64,000 bases of DNA, from the NCBI GenBank assembly GCA_947259275.1, contig CAMYMH010000008.1, forward strand, positions 1 to 64,000, written 5' to 3'. This document shows positions 41,333 through 48,875 of this stretch, one piece after another (the stretch's first letter is position 1; each line of letters opens with the position of its first letter). A program made the position numbers and the translations under genes. A model generated the notes under the pieces. It had not been told where the DNA came from. It did not search any database and saw nothing but the letters and a program-made list of their open reading frames with translations. Origin of the DNA: an uncultured Acidimicrobiaceae bacterium (lineage in GTDB: Bacteria > Actinomycetota > Acidimicrobiia > Spongiisociales > SHLN01).

Positions 41333-42660
41333 TGCAGGTCCAGGAGACCGCCGATCGCATCATCGACCTGGTGGGGGATCGGGCCGAGGCCCAGGTGAGC
41401 GTTGACGGGACCCAACACGACCTCACCCGCTTCGCCAATTCCTTCATTCATCAGAATGTCGGCGAGCGGGGTCTCAATGTGGCCCTCAAGCTGGCGGTGA
41501 ACGATCGGGTGGCTTTCGCGACTTCGACTCGGTCGGACGAAGTGGGCCTTGCCTCGCTGGTGGAGGAGACCATTCATGCCGCCCGGCTGCGTCCGACCGA
41601 CAAGGATTGGCCTGGCTTGGCCGAACCGGCCGCGCCGGTCGAGCCCGCCCGTTTTGAGGCTCAGACTGCGTCGGCAACACCCGATCGGCGCGCGGCAGAG
41701 GTGGCCGCCTTCATTGCGGCCGGCAACGGGTTGCTCGCGGCCGGGTACTTCGATACCCAGGGGGGTCCAACCGCGTTTGCCAATTCGGCCGGCCAGCGGC
41801 TGGCAGCCTCGACCAGCCGGGCGACCTTCGACGGCATTCATCAGACCGGGACCTCGGCCGGTGCGGCCCACCAGACTTCCGCCGACATCAACGACGTAGA
41901 TGGTTCCGGGCTCGGCACCATCGCCGCCACCAAGGCAAAGGATTCCGCCATCACGCGCCATCTCGAGCCGGGAGAGTACGAGGTCATTCTCAGCCCCGAG
42001 TGCGTTGCCACCATCATGTTTTTCTTGGGCGCCTACGGGTGGAACGCCAAGTCCCATCTTGAAGGACAGAGCTTCACGGTGCTGGGTGAGCAGCAGTTCG
42101 ACCCGGCCGTCACCATTGAGGACGATTATGCCGACCCGCTGGCAGTCGGCCTGTCCTTCGATGCCGATGGCACCCCCAAGCGGAAGGTGACCATTGTCGA
42201 GGCCGGGGTATCGAAATCGCTGGCTCACGACCTGCGCACGGCCAGGCGGGCGGGTGGGGAATCGACCGGCCATGCCATTCCGGGCGGCGACGCCTTCGGC
42301 GCCCTCCCCACCAATCTGCACTTCCGGCCCGGGGACCGGTCGGTGGTGGACTTGATCGGGTCGGTGGAACGCGGCCTGTTCATCACCACCTTCAACTATT
42401 GTCGCATCCTCGATCCCCGCACCCAGGTGGTCACCGGCCTCACTCGCAACGGGACCTTCCTCGTGGAGGGTGGGGAGATCGGTGGGGCTGTGTCCAACCT
42501 CCGGTTCACCCAATCGTTCATCGAAGCGCTATCGCCTGGTCGGGTGCTCGGCATCGGCGATGATGCCCGGATGGCCGATAGTGAGGTCGGTCCCGGCATA
42601 GCTTCGGCCCCCAGTGTGCACCTCGCGGCGTGGAATTTCACCGGCGGCGCACAAGGTTGA
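41332..42660 (+). CDS. tldE: TldE/PmbA-family protease partner subunit
   Basis: 442 residues, same fold as TldD but without the HExxxH motif. The block LSPECVATIMFFLGAYGWNAKSHLEGQSF corresponds to the TldD zinc region with the ligands lost. NCxx-like VERGLFITTFNYCRILDPRTQVVTGLTRNG is the family C-terminal core. It forms the non-catalytic half of the heterodimer. It starts on the last base of the tldD stop codon. No candidate precursor peptide was found nearby; the small gene downstream encodes an amphipathic acidic protein without a Cys/Ser/Thr core. Confidence 0.92.
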   Translation: MQVQETADRIIDLVGDRAEAQVSVDGTQHDLTRFANSFIHQNVGERGLNVALKLAVNDRVAFATSTRSDEVGLASLVEETIHAARLRPTDKDWPGLAEPAAPVEPARFEAQTASATPDRRAAEVAAFIAAGNGLLAAGYFDTQGGPTAFANSAGQRLAASTSRATFDGIHQTGTSAGAAHQTSADINDVDGSGLGTIAATKAKDSAITRHLEPGEYEVILSPECVATIMFFLGAYGWNAKSHLEGQSFTVLGEQQFDPAVTIEDDYADPLAVGLSFDADGTPKRKVTIVEAGVSKSLAHDLRTARRAGGESTGHAIPGGDAFGALPTNLHFRPGDRSVVDLIGSVERGLFITTFNYCRILDPRTQVVTGLTRNGTFLVEGGEIGGAVSNLRFTQSFIEALSPGRVLGIGDDARMADSEVGPGIASAPSVHLAAWNFTGGAQG

Positions 42661-42721
42661 GTTTCGCCGGCGGCTCATAAATGGCAAACTGGCTCCAGCA
42701 CCCCGATAGGAGAGAGACAAA

Positions 42722-42937
42722 ATGGGATTCATGGACACCCTCAAGGGATGGTTCGGCAAGGCCAAAGACGTCGCAGGCGATGTCGGCGACACGCTTGGTG
42801 ATGTCGCCGAGAAGGCCGGTGATAAGGCCGGAGACGCCTTCGATACGGTGAAGGACAAGGCTGAGGACGTCGTCGACTCCGTCAAGGACAAGTTCGACGG
42901 TGACGACGATGAGGGCGAGCCCGCCGGCGAGGCGTAG
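42722..42937 (+). CDS. Small acidic amphipathic repeat protein (LEA/YtxH-like)
   Basis: 71 residues. After MGFMDTLKGWFGKAKDVAG there are repeated 11-residue-like units of the form xDVAxKAGDKAGD and VKDKAEDVVDSVKDK, giving an amphipathic helix, then an acidic GDDDEGEPAGEA end. It resembles late-embryogenesis/apolipoprotein-type helical repeat proteins or the soluble part of YtxH proteins, which protect membranes or proteins under stress. AGGAGAG lies 6-12 nt before the ATG. A strong terminator follows. Confidence 0.7.
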   Translation: MGFMDTLKGWFGKAKDVAGDVGDTLGDVAEKAGDKAGDAFDTVKDKAEDVVDSVKDKFDGDDDEGEPAGEA

Positions 42938-42956
42938 ACCCGGGCCCGAAATCGAG

Positions 42957-42983
42957 GAGAGAGCCTCTCGAGGCTCTCTCTTT
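42957..42983 (+). terminator. Rho-independent terminator
   Basis: GAGAGAGCCTC and GAGGCTCTCTC form an 11-bp stem with a 2-nt centre (in practice a 9-10-bp stem and small loop), followed by TTTC. It ends the small acidic protein gene. Confidence 0.75.
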
Positions 42984-43108
42984 CGCGTTTGGCCGCGATT
43001 GGCGGTCGCAGTCGGTGGCGCGCTTGGCGGTCTGGAACGGTCGGGTGGGTGGCTGGATTGATCCTATTGGGGGTTTGGGCCTTCGGGCTCGGCCGGAGCA
43101 TCACCCGG

Positions 43109-43114
43109 TAGCCT
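43109..43114 (+). promoter_or_regulatory. TANNNT -10 box of glycerophosphodiesterase gene
   Basis: TAGCCT is 6 nt before the ATG at 43121. Confidence 0.5.
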
Positions 43115-43120
43115 GAGGAT

Positions 43121-43912
43121 ATGCGGCCTTTCTTGTCAGATCCGACGCCATTTGCGGTTGCGCACCGGGGAAGCCGGTTGCTCTGGCCCGAGAACACCAT
43201 GGAGGCGTTTCAGGGCGCCGTCGACCTCGGATATCGCTATCTGGAGACCGATCTGCACCGGACTCGCGACGGTGTGATCGTCGTTTGCCACGATGACACG
43301 CTCGATCGCACAACCGATGGCGTCGGGAAACTGTCGGCCAGGACCTGGGAAGAGCTCGGCTCGCTCGACGCCGCCTATCACTATGCCCCCCACCAGGACT
43401 ATCCCCGCCGGGGCACCGGTGTGCGGATCCCAAGCCTCGATGAGATCTTCGATGCGTTCCCGTCGATTCGCCTCATCCTCGACCTGAAGGAACCGGGATT
43501 CGAGACCAACCTGGCCGATTACCTCCGCGAAAACGGCCGCGAGGACCAGGTGATGGTTGGTGCCTTTTCCGACCTTCGCCTCGCCCGCTTTCGCAAGGCC
43601 AGCCGGGGCCGGGTGGCCACATCCTCCGGGCCGGCTGAGACGCTGGCATTGTGGACCGCCTCCCGGTTGGGTCAGTCACCGAGATTCAAGGCCGACGCGC
43701 TCCAGATCCCGGAGGAATTCGCGTTTGTGCCCCTGGCCGACCAAAAGCTGGTGGCGGCGGCCGAAGCGGGCGGGCGCCAGGTTCACGTGTGGACGGTCAA
43801 CGATCCCGCCGACATGGCACAACTGCTCGATCGCGGGGTCCACGCCATCATTACCGATCGCCTCGACGTGCTCAAACAGCTTCTGGAGTCGAGAGGGGAG
43901 TGGGTTGGGTGA
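43121..43912 (+). CDS. Glycerophosphodiester phosphodiesterase
   Basis: 263 residues, GDPD TIM barrel. AHRGSRLLWPENTMEAF holds the catalytic His and conserved Glu-Asn. LETDLHRTRDGVIVVCHDDTLDRTT holds the metal-binding Glu/Asp and second His. VHVWTVNDPADMAQLLDRGVHAIITDR is the C-terminal signature. It hydrolyses glycerophosphodiesters to glycerol-3-phosphate and an alcohol, recycling phospholipid head groups. There is no signal peptide, so it is cytoplasmic. A 10-bp-stem hairpin overlaps its stop codon. Confidence 0.94.
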   Translation: MRPFLSDPTPFAVAHRGSRLLWPENTMEAFQGAVDLGYRYLETDLHRTRDGVIVVCHDDTLDRTTDGVGKLSARTWEELGSLDAAYHYAPHQDYPRRGTGVRIPSLDEIFDAFPSIRLILDLKEPGFETNLADYLRENGREDQVMVGAFSDLRLARFRKASRGRVATSSGPAETLALWTASRLGQSPRFKADALQIPEEFAFVPLADQKLVAAAEAGGRQVHVWTVNDPADMAQLLDRGVHAIITDRLDVLKQLLESRGEWVG

Positions 43913-43936
43913 GAGCACCGGAACGCGCTCTCACCC
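43907..43936 (+). terminator. Hairpin over the glycerophosphodiesterase stop codon
   Basis: GGGTGAGAGC pairs with GCTCTCACCC around a 10-nt loop. The stem includes the TGA stop. There is no T-run, so it may serve as a bidirectional end for two convergent genes or as an RNA-stability hairpin. Confidence 0.45.
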
Positions 43937-43969
43937 TCCACCCGACTGGCGACTGCGGCCGCAGGCCGC

Positions 43970-44299
43970 CTACGCGTTGAAGAACCAGAACCAGGCGCCG
44001 GCGGCGATGATGCCAAAGAAGAGGGCGGCTTTGAAGGCGCTCTTGGCCACCCCGTAGAGGAAGCCGGCGATCGCCAGAATCCCCACGATCACGAGGATGG
44101 CGGCTAGGGCGGAGTTGCTGGACGCGACGTCGAGGAACTCACTCGGTATCCGGTCGACCAACGTATCGGGCAGTTGATCGACGATCGAGTCGGGAAGGGT
44201 TTCAAGACCCTCCTCCCGGATTTGGTCGATGATGCTGGGAGGGAGATCTTCGACCACCTCGGGTGGGAGATCGTCGACGAGGTCGGTCAAGACATTCAT
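43970..44299 (-). CDS. Small membrane protein with LPxxxVDxxP repeats
   Basis: 109 residues. The N-terminal half is a run of short degenerate repeats about 8 residues apart: DLPPEVVEDLPPSIIDQI, then LETLPDSIVDQLPDTLVDRIP. Each has Leu-Pro, two polar residues, an Ile/Val pair and an acidic residue. Two hydrophobic helices follow (about 61-80 and 86-107), ending in WFWFFNA. No family is recognised. It is divergent from the FIST-kinase pair, with a 21-nt palindrome in the shared upstream region. Confidence 0.6.
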   Translation of the reverse strand: MNVLTDLVDDLPPEVVEDLPPSIIDQIREEGLETLPDSIVDQLPDTLVDRIPSEFLDVASSNSALAAILVIVGILAIAGFLYGVAKSAFKAALFFGIIAAGAWFWFFNA

Positions 44300-44327
44300 A
44301 GCGAAAACGAGGCTAGCCGGGAACGCA

Positions 44328-44348
44328 GGCCAATCGGATCGATTGGCC
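44328..44348. promoter_or_regulatory. Perfect palindrome between the divergent repeat-protein and FIST genes
   Basis: GGCCAATCG-GAT-CGATTGGCC, 9-nt perfect arms with a 3-nt centre, in the 113-bp region between the two starts. The position suits an operator for a dimeric regulator acting on both genes. Confidence 0.5.
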
Positions 44349-44412
44349 CGAATTACCTCATGAACGTTGGCTTTTGGGCCGATGTGACTCCTGTTCCTAC
44401 CGAGGATGCTCT

Positions 44413-45540
44413 ATGCAGGTTGAGATGCTGCGCTTCGACGGTCGCGCCTGGTCCCAGCCGTTTCCGTCCCTGGGCTCAGACCGCACTCTCGTCATCGTGT
44501 TTGGGGCTCCCGGGTACCTCAGCGATGCCGAGCCCATCCGAGAACTCGTGAACGCCTTTCCCTCCAGTCACATCGTCGGGTGCTCGTCGTCGGGTGAGAT
44601 TCTCGGGGAGACCATCTCCGATGGCTCGCTGGCGGTGGCGGTTACCCGCTTCGATCACACCGATCTCAGGCTGGCCGCTTCGCCGGTGACGGCGGGTACC
44701 TCCTTCCGAGCCGGCCACGATCTGGCGGGTCGGCTGGCCGGCTCCGGCCTGGCGGCCGTGTTGGTTCTCTCCGAGGGCCTGGACGTGAACGGCACCGATC
44801 TGGTCAACGGACTCAACGAGCTGCTGCCCGGTGTCATCATCACGGGCGGCCTTGCCGGCGATGGAGATCGCTTCCGGGAAACCTGGACGCTGGTGGATGG
44901 CAAGCCCGTCTCCGGCTTCGTAACCGGAATCGGGTTCTACGGCGATCAAGTTCACGTCGGGCATGGGTCAAAGGGTGGATGGGACCGGTTCGGGCCAGAG
45001 CGGCTGGTGACCCGGTCGCGTGGCAACGTCCTCTACGAGCTCGACGGTGAGCCGGCACTCGAGCTGTACAAGTCTTATCTCGGTGAGCTGGCGTCCGGCC
45101 TTCCGGCCACCGGGCTGTTGTTCCCGCTGGCGGTTCGAGCCGGCCCGAACGACGAGAAGCACCTGGTGCGGACCATCCTGGCAGTCGACGAGGATGCGAA
45201 GTCGGTCGTGTTTGCCGGGGATGTTCCGGAGGGGCATCGTGCCCAGCTAATGCAGGCCAATTTCGATCGGCTGGTCGGCGGCGCCGAAACCGCCGCCGAG
45301 CTGGCCCTGCCGGCCGGCGTGTCCGGGCCCTATCTGACGATTGCCATCTCGTGTGTTGGCCGGCGCCTGGTGCTCGGCGAGCGCACCGAGGACGAGCTCG
45401 AAGCCGTCTGTCACGTACTCCCCGAAGGCAATCACCAGGTCGGGTTCTACTCGTATGGCGAGATCTCACCATACGCCGAAGGAACCTGTGACCTCCACAA
45501 TCAGACCATGACGCTGACGGTGGTGGCTGAGCGAGCATGA
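44413..45540 (+). CDS. FIST-domain sensor protein
   Basis: 375 residues with FIST_N followed by FIST_C. The N part has LVIVFGAPGYL and HIVGCSSSGEILGETISDGSLAVAVTRF, and the middle has LVLSEGLDVNGTDLVNGL and IITGGLAGDGDRF. The C part has GYSHG-like GYEI equivalents ending in EGNHQVGFYSYGEISPY, the family's closing motif. FIST domains are thought to bind small ligands such as amino acids for signalling. GAGG lies 8-11 nt before the ATG. The stop overlaps the kinase gene as ATGA, which makes the kinase the obvious output partner. Confidence 0.88.
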   Translation: MQVEMLRFDGRAWSQPFPSLGSDRTLVIVFGAPGYLSDAEPIRELVNAFPSSHIVGCSSSGEILGETISDGSLAVAVTRFDHTDLRLAASPVTAGTSFRAGHDLAGRLAGSGLAAVLVLSEGLDVNGTDLVNGLNELLPGVIITGGLAGDGDRFRETWTLVDGKPVSGFVTGIGFYGDQVHVGHGSKGGWDRFGPERLVTRSRGNVLYELDGEPALELYKSYLGELASGLPATGLLFPLAVRAGPNDEKHLVRTILAVDEDAKSVVFAGDVPEGHRAQLMQANFDRLVGGAETAAELALPAGVSGPYLTIAISCVGRRLVLGERTEDELEAVCHVLPEGNHQVGFYSYGEISPYAEGTCDLHNQTMTLTVVAERA

Positions 45541-46925
45541 ACCCGGTCCTTCGTCGGCAGCTTCGCAGGCTGGGGCTCGACCCGGAGACTCCTCCCGAAG
45601 ATCCCGAACTCTGGTCGGCGTTGCTTGCCAGGGTCAACATGTTCTATGACAACGCCGACCAGAGCCGCTATCTGCTCGAGCGGTCCCTGGACCTCTCCTC
45701 TAAGGAGATGCAGGACCTATATGAGCAGCTCGAGGCCGCGGCCCGCTCCCGAGTCGAGCTGTCCGAGCTCCACTACCGAAATCTCTTCGTCCACTCACCC
45801 ATCGCCATGTGGGAGGAGGACTTCTCGGAGGTAGCGGCTTGGCTCGGTGCCTTGAAGGCGGGTGGCGTGCGCGACCTTGCCAGGCATCTGAAGATGCATC
45901 CAGGCGAACTGGACCATGCTATGTCGCTCATCGTGGTGCGCGATGCGAACCACGCGGCGGCCGATTTATTCGAGGCGGACTCGCGCGACCAGCTGATTGG
46001 TCCGCTGGGGCCGGATGCGATCGTCGACAAGGAGGCTGCGATCGAGGAGCTGGAAGCCCTTTGGAACGGTGATTCCCGTCACGACCGAGAGATGGTCGGT
46101 AGGACGTTCAAGGGAAACCGGCTCGACGGCATCATGCACTGGCGGGCCCCCACCGTAGGTGTGAGGCGCGACCTGAGCAGGGTGCTGGTAGCGATCGCCG
46201 ACATCACCGAACGCAAGCAGGCCGAAGAACGAATGACCGAACTCATCCGGTCCAAGGATGAGTTCTTGGCGGCGGTGAGTCACGAACTGCGTACGCCGTT
46301 GACCACCGTGTATGGAGCGGCGGAGAGCCTGCAGGAGCAGTGGGGCGACCTCGAAGATGCCGTCAAACGCGAGCTCATCGACCTGATTGCTGTCGAGAGC
46401 CGTGACCTGGCTCACCTCATCGAGGATCTGCTGGTGGCAGCCCGGGCGGACATCGGCACCATCGTGGTGCGCCGCATGCCGATTGAGATTGGGGCCGAGG
46501 TCGAGATGGTGCTCGAGGCCATCGCCCTGGAGCGAGGGGTGGTCATCGACTCCTCACGGGTGGATGGGTGGGCGAACGCCGACCCGCTTCGATTCCGCCA
46601 AATCGTTCGCAACCTCGTCGTGAATGCGATTCGCTACGGCGGCGACCTCCTCCGCATCGAGAGCAAGACGACCCTGGCCGGAGCCTTCCTCTACCTGTGG
46701 GACAACGGCGAGGGCATCCCGGAGGATCGACGTGAGGCCGTGTTCGAGCCTTACAAGAGGGCCCACAACGCCGCCGGCCTCCCCGGCTCGGTCGGCCTCG
46801 GGCTCTCGATCTCCCGCCAGCTTGCCCAGCTGATGGGCGGCGACCTCACCTACGAATACCAATCCGGCTGGAGCGTCTTCACCCTCCGCCTTCCGCTTCA
46901 CATCGAAGTGGGGGAGGTGGCGTAG
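45537..46925 (+). CDS. Soluble PAS-containing sensor histidine kinase
   Basis: 462 residues without a membrane helix. An N-terminal helical region (YDNADQSRYLLERSLDLSSKEMQDLYEQLEAAA) is followed by a PAS domain (VHSPIAMWEEDF to DITERKQAEERM), then HisKA with AVSHELRTPLTTV (His about 249). The HATPase domain follows, with NLVVNAIRYG, LWDNGEGIPEDRREAVFEPY and GLGLSISRQLAQLMGG. It is coupled to the FIST gene by an ATGA overlap and so probably reads its signal. No response regulator lies next to it. A 9-bp-arm palindrome starts in its stop codon. Confidence 0.92.
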   Translation: MNPVLRRQLRRLGLDPETPPEDPELWSALLARVNMFYDNADQSRYLLERSLDLSSKEMQDLYEQLEAAARSRVELSELHYRNLFVHSPIAMWEEDFSEVAAWLGALKAGGVRDLARHLKMHPGELDHAMSLIVVRDANHAAADLFEADSRDQLIGPLGPDAIVDKEAAIEELEALWNGDSRHDREMVGRTFKGNRLDGIMHWRAPTVGVRRDLSRVLVAIADITERKQAEERMTELIRSKDEFLAAVSHELRTPLTTVYGAAESLQEQWGDLEDAVKRELIDLIAVESRDLAHLIEDLLVAARADIGTIVVRRMPIEIGAEVEMVLEAIALERGVVIDSSRVDGWANADPLRFRQIVRNLVVNAIRYGGDLLRIESKTTLAGAFLYLWDNGEGIPEDRREAVFEPYKRAHNAAGLPGSVGLGLSISRQLAQLMGGDLTYEYQSGWSVFTLRLPLHIEVGEVA

Positions 46926-46945
46926 GCAACGCCTTCGGCGTTGCC
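46925..46945 (+). repeat. Palindrome on the histidine-kinase stop codon
   Basis: GGCAACGCC-TTC-GGCGTTGCC, beginning at the last base of the TAG. Its core is the same as that of the second palindrome at 36873-36891. The hairpin CUUCGG centre is an especially stable tetraloop type in RNA. Confidence 0.65.
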
Positions 46946-46960
46946 AGTCCCCGTCCCCAC

Positions 46961-46980
46961 TTGGGTCTTGGGTCTGGGGT
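46961..46980 (+). repeat. Short CTTGGGT-type direct repeat
   Basis: Two to three copies of CTTGGGT/CTGGGGT next to each other between two convergent genes. The same heptamer is found in five perfect copies at 57081-57115. Confidence 0.5.
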
Positions 46981-48276
46981 CTACGGCGCCACTATCGGCC
47001 ATACCTCTGGGGTGTCGAAGCCGAGCCTCCAGATGGCCGTGCCGGCCACTCCCGCTTCCCGGGCCAAGGCAATCCGGTTGGCGAGATTGTCGTAGTCCTC
47101 GGCCCAGAGGTAGCGGCCATCGTCGAGGTCGATCCGGTCGATTCCAAACTCCGGATCGAACGTGCGCGGGTTCGAGGTGGCGAGGTCGATAACGGTGCCG
47201 ATGGTGGCCGTGGTTGGTTTGGTGAGGTCCTCGGGATCCCAAATCCGGGAGTAGAACGGAACGCCGAGCAACACCTGGTGGGGGTCGATGTAGCGGAGCA
47301 GCCAATGGAGCGCCTCCTCGGCCCATTGCTGGGAGGCGGTTGGGCCCGAGGGACGAACCCGGGTGTATTCGTCGTAGGCCATCAGCGCCAGGTAATCGGC
47401 CGACTCCGCCAGTGCCCGCCGGTCGTAGCGCTCGCGGCGGATCTCGGACGGCGTTGCGTAATTGCGGGTCCGTGCGGTGATGTCCACGGACACTGTGCCG
47501 CCCCAGCCGTGGACGAACTCGCTCAACTGGGCAACGAAGGCCGTGAAGTTGTCGCGATCGACCGCACTGAATGCTTCGAAGTCGACGTTGATTCCGTCGA
47601 CGCCCGCCAATTGGGCTGCTCCGGAGAGTTGGGCAGCCAGCAGGCTGCGGTTTTTGTCTTCACCCAGCGCCCGGAGCGTGCGAGCCGGATCGAATGCGTT
47701 CGTCACGTGCGGCCACACTTCGACGCCCTGGTCGTGGGCGGCGGCTACGAAATCGGGGTCGGTGTCGCCGACCAGCAACCCGTTGGCATCGAGCGTCCAC
47801 CACCGGGGCGACGTGACGGTGAGGCCGGGCGCAGCTTCGAGCTGCCGGAGGTAGATATCCGAGTCGCCGGCCGCCTGCCAGCCGAGGACGATGGGCTCGG
47901 ACGGCGCTACCGACTGTCGCCACGGCTGTTCGATGATCAGCTCGGTGGTGGAGCCCTCAGTCGCTTGTACCTCCTGGGTCCACGACGGATGGCTCACCAC
48001 GCCGTCGACGACGTAGTTGATTGCGAGGTTGACCGGGCGGTCGAACGGAAGGGCGAGACTGGCGGTCTCGTCTCCGGTGATTTGCACCGTCTGGCCTACC
48101 TGCACCGATGCCCCGGTGGCGGCCAGAGCCTCGACTGCCGACAGCCGGACCAGCACCTCGCCGAGTGGCGGCGCGGTCACAGTCGTGGGTGCGGGAGTGG
48201 TGGTAGTGGTGGGAGCCGCGGTGGCGGAGCCGGTGCAGGCGGCCAGGATGACCGCAAGCACCGCCAGGCGTCTCAC
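46981..48276 (-). CDS. GH18 family glycosidase-like lipoprotein
   Basis: 431 residues. The N-terminus is a lipoprotein signal (LAVLAVILAAC, Cys about 14), then a Thr/Pro linker, a beta-rich domain of about 100 residues and a GH18 barrel like the spore-wall YaaH/SleL group. The catalytic motif DGINVDFE is present (Glu about 234), with LMAYDEYT and VLLGVPFYSRIW as further signatures. It likely acts on peptidoglycan or chitin-like glycans at the cell surface. The GTG start overlaps the leuD stop as GTGA, an odd coupling to leucine synthesis. Confidence 0.85.
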   Translation of the reverse strand: MRRLAVLAVILAACTGSATAAPTTTTTPAPTTVTAPPLGEVLVRLSAVEALAATGASVQVGQTVQITGDETASLALPFDRPVNLAINYVVDGVVSHPSWTQEVQATEGSTTELIIEQPWRQSVAPSEPIVLGWQAAGDSDIYLRQLEAAPGLTVTSPRWWTLDANGLLVGDTDPDFVAAAHDQGVEVWPHVTNAFDPARTLRALGEDKNRSLLAAQLSGAAQLAGVDGINVDFEAFSAVDRDNFTAFVAQLSEFVHGWGGTVSVDITARTRNYATPSEIRRERYDRRALAESADYLALMAYDEYTRVRPSGPTASQQWAEEALHWLLRYIDPHQVLLGVPFYSRIWDPEDLTKPTTATIGTVIDLATSNPRTFDPEFGIDRIDLDDGRYLWAEDYDNLANRIALAREAGVAGTAIWRLGFDTPEVWPIVAP

Positions 48277-48875
48277 GCCAGGCTCGGCTTGAACCCCGGC
48301 CGGGCGGCTTCGAAGGCCGAGATCTCAGATTCGTGGTCGAGCGTGATGGCGATGTCGTCGAGCCCGTTCAACAGGCAGTGTTTCACGAACGGATCCAGGA
48401 AGAACGAGACCGTCACTCCTCCGGCGGTGACCGTCCCAGCCTCCACATCGATCACCACCTCGGCGGCGGGGTCGCCGGCCACGGCGGCAATCCGCTCGAC
48501 CTCCTCGTCGCTCAGGATGATCGGCACCAGACCGTTCTTAAGGCTGTTGTTGCGGAAGATGTCGGCGAATGAGGGAGCGATGACGGCCCGGATTCCCCAG
48601 TCGATCAGGGCCCAGGGTGCATGCTCTCGCGACGAGCCAGACCCGAAGTTGTGGCCGGTGACGAGAACCGTGGCCGACTGATACTCGGGTTGGTTGAACA
48701 CGAAATCGGGCCGCAGCTCTCCCTCGTGGTCATACGCCCAGTCGTGGAATAGGAAAGGACCGAATCCGCTTCGCTCCACCCGCTTGAGAAACTGCTTGGG
48801 AATGATCTGGTCGGTGTCGACGTGGGACCGCATGAGCGGCACCATCGTTCCCTCGATGCGTCGGACCGGTTCCAT
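48273..48875 (-). CDS. leuD: 3-isopropylmalate dehydratase small subunit
   Basis: 200 residues. With LeuC it isomerises 2-isopropylmalate to 3-isopropylmalate in leucine synthesis. VDTDQIIPKQFLKRVERSGFG, GHNFGSGSSREHAPWAL and VIAPSFADIFRNNSLKNG are the swivelling-domain signatures. The ATG at 48875 overlaps the leuC stop (TGATG) and gives the same N-terminal length as E. coli LeuD; an in-frame GTG at 48887 is less likely. The stop overlaps the GH18 gene. Confidence 0.96.
   Translation of the reverse strand: MEPVRRIEGTMVPLMRSHVDTDQIIPKQFLKRVERSGFGPFLFHDWAYDHEGELRPDFVFNQPEYQSATVLVTGHNFGSGSSREHAPWALIDWGIRAVIAPSFADIFRNNSLKNGLVPIILSDEEVERIAAVAGDPAAEVVIDVEAGTVTAGGVTVSFFLDPFVKHCLLNGLDDIAITLDHESEISAFEAARPGFKPSLA

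Noticed and set aside
41254-42513. Minus-strand open frame across tldE
   Set aside because: Antisense shadow; the plus-strand protein has family motifs and translational coupling.
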